Below, in pieces: positions 7,722-15,101 of a DNA stretch of 30,125 bases (position 1 is its first letter; the number at the start of each line of letters is the position of its first letter). The notes under the pieces were generated by a model. That model was not told the DNA's origin. It saw only the letters and a program-made list of their open reading frames with translations, and ran no database searches. Origin of the DNA: CALBPI01 sp039815365 (GTDB taxonomy: Bacteria; Pseudomonadota; Gammaproteobacteria; Steroidobacterales; Woeseiaceae); contig JBCBZK010000031.1 of the NCBI GenBank assembly GCA_039815365.1, forward strand, positions 1 to 30,125. Direction: 5' to 3'. A program made the translations under genes and the position numbers.

Positions 7722-8735
7722 CTAACCCAGACCGCGTAACCCAATAGCCTGCTTCACGCGATCCATCATCGGCGCTGCGACCTCACGCGCGCGTTCGGCC
7801 CCTGCGAGCAAGACACTTTCTACGTAGCCAGGGTCTGCGATCAACCGGTCATAGGCATCACGCGCATCAACGAGGTGCGCGTCAACAAACTCATACAACT
7901 CCTGCTTTGCTTGCCCCCACGCAATACCTTCAGCGAATTTATCAGCCATCGCCTGAGTCTCGGCCCGTGTCGCGAATGCCTGATACATCTCAAACAACGC
8001 GGAGTCTTCAGTGCTCTTTGGCTCTCCGGGCTCGAGAGAGTTCGTTTTGATTTTCATGATCAGCTTACGCAGTTTTTTCGATGTCTCGAACAGCGGAATG
8101 GTGTTGTTGTAACTCTTCGACATCTTGCGACCATCAAGACCTTTGAGCGTCGCCGTGGAGTCACTGATCACCGCTTCGGGTAGCACAAACAGCTCGCCAT
8201 AGTGGTGATTGAAACGCTGCGCAATATCGCGCGCCATTTCGACGTGTTGCTTTTGGTCACGCCCTACTGGCACGTGTGACGCACCGAACAGCAGAATGTC
8301 GGCGGCCATCAGCACCGGATAGCTAAACAACGCCATCGTGATGCCCTTGTCCGGATCCTTGTCGCTATCGGTCGCGTTCGCGTCGACGGCGGCTTTGTAC
8401 GCATGGGCGCGGTTCATCAAGCCTTTGGCGGTTTGACTCGACAACACCCATGTCAGCATCGGGATTTCGGGTACGTCTGACTGCCGGTAGAACACCGTGT
8501 TGTCGGTATCCAGCCCCAATGCCAACCAGCTCGCTGCGATCTCAAGCGTAGAGCGATTGATTTTCTCAGGATCCTCGCTCTTCACTAAAGCGTGAAGGTC
8601 AGCGAGGAAGTAAAAATTCTTTCGCGCCGGGTCTTTGCTACTGGCAACGCCTGGGCGAATCGCGCCGACATAATTTCCGATGTGTGGTGTACCGGTCGTG
8701 GTAATGCCGGTCAACCAAACCTGTTGATCACTCAT
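7722..8735 (-). CDS. trpS: Tryptophan--tRNA ligase
   Basis: The 337-residue protein is a class I aminoacyl-tRNA synthetase that charges tRNA-Trp with tryptophan in the cytoplasm. The HIGH-type signature is TPHIGN (H18-N21) and the second signature is KMSKS at 204-208 (GLDGRKMSKS). The segment GRDQKQHVEMARDIA (158-172) is a TrpRS-specific part of the active site. The opening WLTGITTTGTPHIGNYVGA matches the Xanthomonas-like TrpRS group rather than the E. coli form. The length is normal. Its ATG lies 2 nt beyond the stop of the upstream gamma-glutamyltransferase gene, so the two are probably one transcript, an unusual pairing with no clear functional link. Confidence 0.96.
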   Translation of the reverse strand: MSDQQVWLTGITTTGTPHIGNYVGAIRPGVASSKDPARKNFYFLADLHALVKSEDPEKINRSTLEIAASWLALGLDTDNTVFYRQSDVPEIPMLTWVLSSQTAKGLMNRAHAYKAAVDANATDSDKDPDKGITMALFSYPVLMAADILLFGASHVPVGRDQKQHVEMARDIAQRFNHHYGELFVLPEAVISDSTATLKGLDGRKMSKSYNNTIPLFETSKKLRKLIMKIKTNSLEPGEPKSTEDSALFEMYQAFATRAETQAMADKFAEGIAWGQAKQELYEFVDAHLVDARDAYDRLIADPGYVESVLLAGAERAREVAAPMMDRVKQAIGLRGLG

Positions 8736-8737
8736 GC

Positions 8738-10459
8738 TCAGTATCCTGCGGCGTGGCCGTCTTTACGTGATTCAGACGCGCCGTAGTAAACGCCTTGCTC
8801 GTGATCGATCATGATCGCCTGATAGCCGCCGTAACCGCCACCGCTCACCTTCACTGCATGCCCCATCTCGACCAACGCATCGCGTGTTGCTTGCGCAATG
8901 CCGCTCTCGACATTCACGGTGCCGCCGTCAGTCATCACAGAACCTGTCGGTTGCGAAGAGCCATCATGGCGCATGCGCGCAGCATCGCCTGCCGCTTGCA
9001 GGTTCATGCCAAAATCGACCATGTTGATGATGATCTGAGCATGCCCTTGAGGCTGCATGCCGCCGCCCATTAAACCGAAGCTCAGCCACGGCTTGCCGTC
9101 CTTCATGGCGAACGCTGGAATGATTGTGTGGAACGGCCGTTTGCCAGGCTCATAGGCATTTGCGTGATTGGCATCCAATGAAAACAATTCGCCGCGATCC
9201 TGCAAAATGAAGCCGAGATCGCCCGGCGTCATACCGCTACCCATGCCGCGATAATTGCTCTGGATCAATGACACCATGTTGCCGTCAGCGTCAGCGACCG
9301 TCAGGTAAATCGTGTCACCGTCCTCGAGCGGCGCGTCACCGGCCGGCAGCTGTTTCGATGCGGTGTCCGCGTCGATCAGTTTGCGTCGCTGCGCTGCATA
9401 TTCTTTCGAGACGAGCCAGTCGACAGGGACATCACTAAAGTCGGTATCCGCATAGAACTTGGCTCGATCTTCGAACGCCAATTTCTTGGCCTCAACGAAT
9501 GTATGCACGTACTCCGGTGTGCCAAAGCCCATCGCAGCCAGATCGTAACCTTCCAGAATATTCAAGATTTGCAGCGCAGCAATGCCTTGCCCGTTGGGTG
9601 GCAATTCGTACACATCGACACCCCGGTAATTAGTCGACACCGGCGTTACCCAATCGGACGAATGTGTCGCCAGATCTTCAACGGTCAGGAATCCGCCTTG
9701 CGCTCGCATGTAATCAGCGATGGTCTTTGCGATATCGCCTTTATAGAACGCGTCACGGCCGCCCTTGGCAAGCGCCTCATAGGTATTCGCAAGCCTTGGG
9801 TTACGAAACATCTCGCCTTTGGCCGGCGTTTTACCGCCTGGCATGAATGTCTCAACAAAACCGGGATATTCCTTGAGAACCCGTGCGTTGCGCTCCCAGT
9901 AGTATGCGATCAATTCGCTCACTGGGAATCCGTTGCGCGCATACCCAATCGCGGGTGCCAGCACCTCACTCATCGGCAACTTACCGTAACGACTATGGAG
10001 CTCGAACCAGCCATCAACTGCGCCCGGCACGCTCACCGGCAACGGCCCGCGCGGTGGAATCGACGTCAGACCTTGGTCTTTGAGCATGTTGAGCGTCAGG
10101 CGCTTCGGCGAACGACCACTGGCGTTCAAGCCCGACAATGTCTTGCTCTTAGCGTCCCAGACAATCGCATATAAATCCCCGCCAATCCCGCATCCTGTGG
10201 GTTCCACCAAGCCCAGCACGGCGTTGGCAGCAATTGCCGCGTCTGTGGCGCTGCCACCAGCACGCAGGATATCGAGCGCTGCCTGGGTCGCCAACGGTTG
10301 GCTCGTGGCCGCCATAACGCCCGGCGCGATAACTTCGGAACGTGAGGCGTGCGGCGCGCCGCGAAGGCGGTCGAAACCGTGCGCGTTACCCATCGTTAGC
10401 GCAGCTGCGCACAGCGCGGCGAGCATGCCGCGGACACTTGGTAATACATTGGCAAACAT
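8738..10459 (-). CDS. ggt: Gamma-glutamyltransferase (Ntn-hydrolase)
   Basis: The 573-residue exported protein has a signal peptide (about 1-28, ending GNAHG). The precursor should self-cleave before T383 in GDTIYLTVAD, which aligns with the nucleophile segment TTHYSVVD of E. coli GGT. The small subunit then carries the conserved SNYRGMGSG and GLMGGGMQPQGHAQ (oxyanion glycines). It would transfer or hydrolyse gamma-glutamyl groups from glutathione in the periplasm. The lid-loop region seen in E. coli GGT appears absent (ILQDRGELFSL passes almost directly to HTIIPAF), as in some YwrD-like or acylase-like members, so substrate specificity may differ. GGGGGA at a suitable distance supports the ATG at 10459. 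trpS follows after 2 nt. Confidence 0.92.
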   Translation of the reverse strand: MFANVLPSVRGMLAALCAAALTMGNAHGFDRLRGAPHASRSEVIAPGVMAATSQPLATQAALDILRAGGSATDAAIAANAVLGLVEPTGCGIGGDLYAIVWDAKSKTLSGLNASGRSPKRLTLNMLKDQGLTSIPPRGPLPVSVPGAVDGWFELHSRYGKLPMSEVLAPAIGYARNGFPVSELIAYYWERNARVLKEYPGFVETFMPGGKTPAKGEMFRNPRLANTYEALAKGGRDAFYKGDIAKTIADYMRAQGGFLTVEDLATHSSDWVTPVSTNYRGVDVYELPPNGQGIAALQILNILEGYDLAAMGFGTPEYVHTFVEAKKLAFEDRAKFYADTDFSDVPVDWLVSKEYAAQRRKLIDADTASKQLPAGDAPLEDGDTIYLTVADADGNMVSLIQSNYRGMGSGMTPGDLGFILQDRGELFSLDANHANAYEPGKRPFHTIIPAFAMKDGKPWLSFGLMGGGMQPQGHAQIIINMVDFGMNLQAAGDAARMRHDGSSQPTGSVMTDGGTVNVESGIAQATRDALVEMGHAVKVSGGGYGGYQAIMIDHEQGVYYGASESRKDGHAAGY

Positions 10460-10548
10460 AGGTGATATCCCCCGAAAACTGTTGGCACATCCATACCGCT
10501 AGTGTGCCTCGTTCGGCAGCAACATAGAACCTGTAAAGCGCCGATTGG

Positions 10549-10554
10549 TATACT
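10549..10554 (+). promoter_or_regulatory. Candidate -10 box of pepQ
   Basis: TATACT lies 27 nt before the pepQ ATG; the upstream hexamer TAGAAC (10525-10530, 18-bp spacer) is a poor -35. AGAGGA at 10568-10573 is the ribosome site, 8 nt before the start. Confidence 0.4.
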
Positions 10555-10581
10555 GCGCCGAGCAGGCAGAGGATTACCGAC

Positions 10582-11919
10582 ATGACCGACGCAACACCAC
10601 ACTCATCGCTGTACGCAGCACATCAGGCTCGCGTGATGGCGGCATTCGACAGCGCGATGGACGCCGCTGGCGCCGATACTGCCGTCGTATTCTCCGGCGC
10701 GCTGCGCATGGCGTTCCTGGACGACCATGGCTACCCGTTCGCGGTCAATCCACATTTCGCCTACTGGCTACCGTTAGTCGACGTGACCGACAGCTACGTG
10801 ATCTATCGTGTCGGCGAAAAACCGATCCTGACTTACTGCCAGCCTGACGATTATTGGCATGCGCTACCAGCGGCACCAGATCCGTATTGGGCTGAGCATT
10901 TCGATGTGCGTGTCGTGCGCACTGCCGATGCCGCGAAAGCGCATTTGCCGTCGAACAGTAAAGCACCGATTTTTATCGGCGAGCCGTTGGAGCCAGCGCA
11001 CACGTTGGGCATCGAACGCATCAACCCGAGTGCTGCGCTGCACCGACTGGATACGGCGCGCACGCGCAAATCAGAGTATGAGCTTGAGCGCATGCGCACA
11101 GCGAGCCGCATGGGCGCCACAGCACACAACGCCGCTGCGGCGCGCTTTGCGGCTGCGCCAGCCAGCGAATATGAGTTGCATGCGCGTTACCTTGAAGCGA
11201 TCGAATGTGTTGACAGTGATCTGCCCTATCACAGCATCGTCGCGCTGAACGAAAATGGCGCAATCCTGCATTACCAGCGCCGTGACCGCACGGTTCCCGA
11301 AGTCGGCCGCTCTTTCCTGATCGATGCCGGTGCTGCCAGTGCCGGCTACGCGTCCGACATCACCCGCACCTACTGCAATGAAAGCGGGCTGTTTAACGAC
11401 TTGATCACCAGCATGGACACACTGCAGCAGGAACTGTGTGCGAACGTCAGAGCCGATGTGGATTACCGCGAGTTACACCTGCTGATGCATCGCTTGCTGG
11501 CGACGCTGTTGGTCGAACATCGCATTGCCACCGGCAGCGCCGAGGCACTGATCGATGCGGGCATTACGCGTGTGTTTCTACCGCACGGGCTCGGACACTA
11601 TCTGGGTCTGCAAGTCCACGACGTTGGCGGGCACCTTGCCGATGCCGATGGAACACCAACAGAGCGACCTAGCGATGATCCGAATCTGCGCCTGACGCGC
11701 TCGCTCAGCGCAGACGAAGTGCTTACGATTGAGCCAGGCTTGTACTTCATTGATATGTTGTTAGCGCCGCTGAGATCGTCCGCACACAAGGACTTGCTCG
11801 ACTGGCAAGCCATCGATGCACTAAAGCCGTTTGGCGGCATCCGTATTGAAGACAATGTGCGCGTGCTGGACGGTGGCCAGGAAAACCTCACGCGCGATGC
11901 GTTCAAGGCCGTCGCGTAG
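10582..11919 (+). CDS. pepQ: Xaa-Pro dipeptidase (prolidase)
   Basis: The 445-residue protein matches E. coli PepQ (443). It cleaves dipeptides with C-terminal proline in the cytoplasm using two metal ions, usually manganese. All five metal ligands of the pita-bread fold are visible: D248 (FLIDAGA), D259 (ASDITRT), H339 (HGLGHYLGLQVHDVGG), E384 (TIEPGLYFI) and E423 (GGIRIEDNV). The N-terminal creatinase-like domain spans about 1-160. AGAGGA 8 nt upstream fixes the start. The gene is divergent from ggt, whose product can help feed the peptide pool, but co-regulation is not shown by any shared site I could see in the 122-bp spacer. Confidence 0.96.
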   Translation: MTDATPHSSLYAAHQARVMAAFDSAMDAAGADTAVVFSGALRMAFLDDHGYPFAVNPHFAYWLPLVDVTDSYVIYRVGEKPILTYCQPDDYWHALPAAPDPYWAEHFDVRVVRTADAAKAHLPSNSKAPIFIGEPLEPAHTLGIERINPSAALHRLDTARTRKSEYELERMRTASRMGATAHNAAAARFAAAPASEYELHARYLEAIECVDSDLPYHSIVALNENGAILHYQRRDRTVPEVGRSFLIDAGAASAGYASDITRTYCNESGLFNDLITSMDTLQQELCANVRADVDYRELHLLMHRLLATLLVEHRIATGSAEALIDAGITRVFLPHGLGHYLGLQVHDVGGHLADADGTPTERPSDDPNLRLTRSLSADEVLTIEPGLYFIDMLLAPLRSSAHKDLLDWQAIDALKPFGGIRIEDNVRVLDGGQENLTRDAFKAVA

Positions 11920-11982
11920 CAGCTAGTCGCAGCGTAGCTACCTGCGTCATTCTTACCGCAGAGCGTTGCCCACAGGCTACGT

Positions 11983-12276
11983 TTATGCGTTCAGCAATCC
12001 GGCCTGCTTGTTCATCGCAACCGCGAGCGCAAAATCTTTGCCCGTGATACCACCGGCGTCATGTGTGGTGAGCTCGATTTCAACCCTGTTGTAGACGTTG
12101 AACCACTCCGGGTGATGCCCCATCCGTTCGGCAATCAGTGCAACGCCAGACATAAAACTAAAGGCGCTCACGAAATCCGCGAACTCGAACTGTGCGGCAA
12201 GCTTGCCCTCTTTAAGCGCCCAACCGTTAAGGGTCTGTAGCGCGGCGGTGACTTCGTGATCCTGCATGGCATTCAT
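11983..12276 (-). CDS. phhB: Pterin-4a-carbinolamine dehydratase
   Basis: The 97-residue protein is a complete PCD. This enzyme removes water from 4a-hydroxytetrahydrobiopterin formed by aromatic amino acid hydroxylases. The signature GHHPEWFNVYNRVEIELTTH contains the active-site histidines H54, H55 and H72, followed by D81 in GITGKDFALA. No phenylalanine hydroxylase gene (phhA) is in the window, so it may serve a distant hydroxylase or molybdopterin metabolism. The ATG at 12276 overlaps the upstream stop codon by 4 nt (ATGA) and has GGAG 8 nt before it; codon 4 (12267) is a second possible start. It is the last gene of a compact four-gene operon. Confidence 0.93.
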   Translation of the reverse strand: MNAMQDHEVTAALQTLNGWALKEGKLAAQFEFADFVSAFSFMSGVALIAERMGHHPEWFNVYNRVEIELTTHDAGGITGKDFALAVAMNKQAGLLNA

Positions 12277-12728
12277 TGAGTTCGCTCCGAAACGATGTGT
12301 TGACTAAATCCAAATGCGATATCCCCAGCGCCGTTTTTGTTCAGCCAGTCGAGGCGGTGTTTCGCTTCAAGCACCGTCGGTTGTGTGCCTGGCTCGACCC
12401 ACCACAACGCTTTATTCGCGGCCGAACGCGGCACGAACCAGTCGCCGCGTTGGCGCAGAAAACCGCCGTGCGCGGACGCATACACGAACTCGCGAAGGGC
12501 ATCGACGTTTTCCCACACCGAGATCGCGATCGCAAGATTGGCCTCGCCAAACAATGCGCTGGCTTTGGCTTCTTCGGCTTCATCGGTAAGTCGCCAGACG
12601 AAACCCGGCGACCGCTCGGCGAGCGCATTGATTTTAGGTACTGCATCGAAAAAAGGCTGCACACGCGCGTCTCCCTTTGCGTGACGCAACGTTGCGATAT
12701 TGACGTGCGCAATGTGCTGATCACGCAT
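12273..12728 (-). CDS. DUF3291-type protein
   Basis: The 151-residue protein begins MRDQHIAHVNIATL at the ATG at 12728. An upstream in-frame extension to 12884 overlaps the SDR gene and is arginine/cysteine-rich noise, so it is rejected. The sequence pattern PFFDAVPKINALAERSPGFVWRL, then SVWENVDALREFVYASAHGGFLRQR and ALWWVEPGTQPTVLEAKHRL, is that of the DUF3291 family, which has a dimeric alpha-beta barrel fold related to small monooxygenases. The biochemical role is unknown. It overlaps the SDR stop by 8 nt and the pterin dehydratase start by 4 nt, so it is translated as part of one operon. Confidence 0.8.
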   Translation of the reverse strand: MRDQHIAHVNIATLRHAKGDARVQPFFDAVPKINALAERSPGFVWRLTDEAEEAKASALFGEANLAIAISVWENVDALREFVYASAHGGFLRQRGDWFVPRSAANKALWWVEPGTQPTVLEAKHRLDWLNKNGAGDIAFGFSQHIVSERTQ

Positions 12729-13563
12729 CCGTCTTAGCCTGAGCGCGCGCCTTATAAAAAGCTTTCGCTTTACGCCCGCGACGCTCAAGGATCGGACGCA
12801 ACAATCGCTTGAACCAGGGGAACACGTAACCCACCGTGCCAAGCACACCGCTGATGCGCGGGATCTTGAGGTCCAACGCATCACCGGCCGCCACTTTCAA
12901 CACGGCATTGGCGACATCGCGCGCCTGGCTCATCGGTTGTGAGAATGTCAGATCGGTAACGTCATCGATGTCGGACATGATGAAACCGGTATCGACGGGT
13001 CCGGGCGATACCGCACCAATATGCACGTTGCTACCAGCAAGCTCCTCAGCGACCGCCAGTGTGAATGCACGCAAACCGAATTTGGTCGCGCTGTACGTCG
13101 CCGATCCGGGTACCGGTGTCGTGCCGGCAATCGATGCGACCTGCACAATCGCGCCGCCGCCCGCTTCGCGAATAGCATCCAGCGCAAGTCGGCTTAACAC
13201 CAATGGCGCGCGCAAATTGACGTCAATCATCTGCGCGATATCGGCCGTATCCACGCTCGCAAAGTCTCCGCGAACGTGTGCGCCAGCATTGTTAACAAGT
13301 ACATGAACACATCCCAACTCGAACACCGTCTTGCGAATCAAATCGCGACACGCATCGACATCGGACACGTCCATTGTCATCGTGTGCACCTCGGTCAGCT
13401 CGCCAAGCTCGTCGGCAATGACGCGTAATGGCTCACGACGCCGTGCCACTAACATTAAGCGCGCGCCTTGCTCTGCAAACGCTCTGGCGACCTCTGCACC
13501 GATGCCGGCAGATGCGCCAGTGACGATGACGCTCTTGCCGTTGAAACTCTCAATACTATTCAT
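12721..13563 (-). CDS. Short-chain dehydrogenase/reductase
   Basis: From the ATG at 13563 (MNSIESFNGK) the protein has 280 residues; the in-frame extension to 13626 lies inside the upstream gene and is rejected. It is a classical SDR: TGASAGIG (15-22) binds the nucleotide, NNAG is at 91-94, and the catalytic triad is S144, Y157 and K161 (ASIAGTTPVPGSATYSATK). The RR pair at 41-42 after the second strand suggests NADP(H). The C-terminal region from about 230 (YVFPWFKRLLRPILERRGRK) is amphipathic and basic, possibly a membrane-associating tail, as in acyl-lipid reductases of this size. The substrate is unknown. It overlaps the neighbouring genes by 8 nt on both sides. Confidence 0.9.
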   Translation of the reverse strand: MNSIESFNGKSVIVTGASAGIGAEVARAFAEQGARLMLVARRREPLRVIADELGELTEVHTMTMDVSDVDACRDLIRKTVFELGCVHVLVNNAGAHVRGDFASVDTADIAQMIDVNLRAPLVLSRLALDAIREAGGGAIVQVASIAGTTPVPGSATYSATKFGLRAFTLAVAEELAGSNVHIGAVSPGPVDTGFIMSDIDDVTDLTFSQPMSQARDVANAVLKVAAGDALDLKIPRISGVLGTVGYVFPWFKRLLRPILERRGRKAKAFYKARAQAKTDA

Positions 13564-13984
13564 TTGATTCGCTCTCAAGCCCTTTGTTTTCAGCGCTTTC
13601 AGTAATTTGCACACGGATTCCGCCAAACGCCACTGGGTCTAAATCGACAACGCGCCAGTCATCAAGACCCGCTCTTTGTTCACTCGAAGGCGTGATGCCT
13701 TCTGTCTGCAGTCGGGCCAGTTCGGCATCTAAACTGTCGGCAGAAAACGACAGTAGAAACAAACCAGGCCCGCGTTTTTCTAACCATTCCGCGGCAGGAC
13801 TCGATGCATCGGTGGGAGCTAACAGAACCAACCACAACCCGTTCATTCGCAATCGCCGCAATGCAACATGACGCTGTGGCAATGTTTCAATTGGGCGTGC
13901 ACGCACGCCCGTCAGCATTTCAAAATGCGTCGTGGTTAATTCCAGATCGCTGACAACAAGGTTGATGTGGTGTATTCGGCTCAT
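13556..13984 (-). CDS. VOC (glyoxalase-like) superfamily protein
   Basis: The 142-residue protein has the paired beta-alpha-beta-beta-beta modules of the vicinal oxygen chelate fold, with SRIHHINLVVSDLELTTTHFEMLTGV at the start as in methylmalonyl-CoA epimerases. Of the four usual metal ligands only two look kept: H6 in the first strand and E129 near the end (RVQITE). The positions expected to be an acid in the fourth strand (WLVLLAP) and the histidine of GxGLHH (here GPGLFLL) are hydrophobic. It may therefore be a non-metal or degenerate member. It is the first gene of the four-gene operon, divergent from the histone-like gene across 53 bp. No function is claimed. Confidence 0.78.
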   Translation of the reverse strand: MSRIHHINLVVSDLELTTTHFEMLTGVRARPIETLPQRHVALRRLRMNGLWLVLLAPTDASSPAAEWLEKRGPGLFLLSFSADSLDAELARLQTEGITPSSEQRAGLDDWRVVDLDPVAFGGIRVQITESAENKGLESESNE

Positions 13985-14037
13985 CTTCGCGGTATAGTCC
14001 TGTCCGTACTGATTATGTTAGCTCAGGGGAGCATGTA

Positions 14038-14604
14038 ATGACTAAAGAACTCGACACCCAACACAAGACGCTTGAGAAGGCGAAAAAGGAACTTGTCACT
14101 GCTGCGACTCGTGCGACGAAATCCTTGGATCGCGAACGCAAGAAGCTGACACGTGACATCAAATCCGCCAGCGGCCGCAGCAAAAAAGCACGCGAGCAAC
14201 TAGCCAAGAAGACTGAACGCCTTGCGAAGTCTACATCGGCGAAAGTGAAACGTGAATTGCGCGCGCAGATCAAAAAGCTTGAGAAGCTAAAAGAGACTGC
14301 AACAGCTGAAGCCAAAGAATCACGTGCACAGCTGAAGCTGGTGCGCGAAGATCTTGCCAGCGCCCGCATCCACATGAAGCGCGCGCTACATCTGGACAAA
14401 GCACTCTCTGCGATTGATAAGCAAATCGCGAAGATAACTGGCCGCAAGAAAAAAGCAACGAAGAAGAAAGTTGCTAAGAAAGCACCTGCCAAAAAAGCAA
14501 CTGCGAAGAAAAAAGTTGCCAAGAAGAAGGTCGCCAAAAAGAAAGTAGCCAAGAAACGGGTTGCGAAGAAGAAAACGACCAAGCGTACAGCGCGCAAGAA
14601 ATAG
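14038..14604 (+). CDS. Histone-H1-like lysine-rich DNA-binding protein
   Basis: The 188-residue protein is very rich in lysine and alanine. Residues 1-130 are a long charged coiled-coil region with heptad-like spacing (LEKAKKELVTAATRATKSL, EQLAKKTERLAKSTSAKVKR). The C-terminal 55 residues are a near-perfect repeat of KKVAK/KKAPAK/KKRVAK units like the tail of eukaryotic histone H1 and of bacterial AlgP/HctB-type proteins. Such tails bind DNA non-specifically and compact or bridge it. The coiled coil could promote multimers. AGGGGA (14025-14030) is placed 7 nt before the ATG, and TATAGT at 13993-13998 could be its -10 box. It ends at a shared bidirectional terminator facing rplQ. The role in the nucleoid is inferred from composition. 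Confidence 0.75.
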   Translation: MTKELDTQHKTLEKAKKELVTAATRATKSLDRERKKLTRDIKSASGRSKKAREQLAKKTERLAKSTSAKVKRELRAQIKKLEKLKETATAEAKESRAQLKLVREDLASARIHMKRALHLDKALSAIDKQIAKITGRKKKATKKKVAKKAPAKKATAKKKVAKKKVAKKKVAKKRVAKKKTTKRTARKK

Positions 14605-14627
14605 CCTTCCGCTAGTTCTCGACGCAC

Positions 14628-14656
14628 AAAAAAGCCGGGCATTGCCCGGCTTTTTT
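14628..14656. terminator. Bidirectional intrinsic terminator
   Basis: GCCGGGC (14634-14640) and GCCCGGC (14644-14650) form a perfect 7-bp GC stem with a 3-nt loop, flanked by six A on the left and six T on the right. It therefore ends the histone-like transcript rightward and the alpha operon (after rplQ) leftward. Confidence 0.95.
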
Positions 14657-14683
14657 GTGGCGTTGGAACAACGACGCTATTCG

Positions 14684-15070
14684 TTAGCTCGCGGCGTCCT
14701 CAGCAACCTGCTCAGGCTGGTCCAGCAACTGAACCATCGCCATTGGCGCTGCGTCGCCCGGACGGTAGCCCATTTTTAGGATACGCAGATAGCCACCCGG
14801 ACGTGCCTTGAAGCGCGGGCCGAGATCGCTGAACAATTTGCCCACTGCTTCCTTGTCACGCAAGCGATCAAAGGCCAAACGACGACTGGCAACACCGTCT
14901 GTCTTCGCGATCGTGATCAGAGGTTCGATCACGCGACGAAGCTCTTTGGCTTTCGGCAGCGTGGTCTTGATCGTTTCGTGCTTGATCAATGAGGCGGCCA
15001 TGTTGCGGAACATCGCCTTACGATGTGGGCTATTGCGATTGAGTTTACGGCCCGATTTTTTGTGACGCAT
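14684..15070 (-). CDS. rplQ: 50S ribosomal protein L17
   Basis: The 128-residue protein is L17 of the large subunit, near the exit-tunnel region. It shows the conserved start MRHKKSGRKLNRNSPHRK and the GGYLRILKMGYRPGDAAPM block. The C-terminal tail after LLDQPEQ is the usual variable part; E. coli L17 has 127 residues. It is the last gene of the alpha operon, 31 nt after rpoA, and is followed by the bidirectional terminator at 14628-14656. The ATG at 15070 is the only sensible start. Confidence 0.97.
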   Translation of the reverse strand: MRHKKSGRKLNRNSPHRKAMFRNMAASLIKHETIKTTLPKAKELRRVIEPLITIAKTDGVASRRLAFDRLRDKEAVGKLFSDLGPRFKARPGGYLRILKMGYRPGDAAPMAMVQLLDQPEQVAEDAAS

Positions 15071-15101
15071 GGTCTTTCGTGTCCTGCTTAGTCAGTCCAG
15101 A

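Noticed and set aside
9503..10174. 223-residue plus-strand open frame
   Set aside because: It is the antisense shadow of the gamma-glutamyltransferase gene, which has clear catalytic motifs.
12729..12884. N-terminal extension of the DUF3291-type frame
   Set aside because: It lies wholly inside the SDR gene, is rich in Arg/Ser/Cys without family similarity, and the ATG at 12728 fits the overlap pattern of the operon.
14461..14600. Lysine-codon repeats in the histone-like gene as a CRISPR or tandem DNA repeat array
   Set aside because: The repetition is explained by KKVAK-type amino-acid repeats in a good frame with a ribosome site; there are no spacers.
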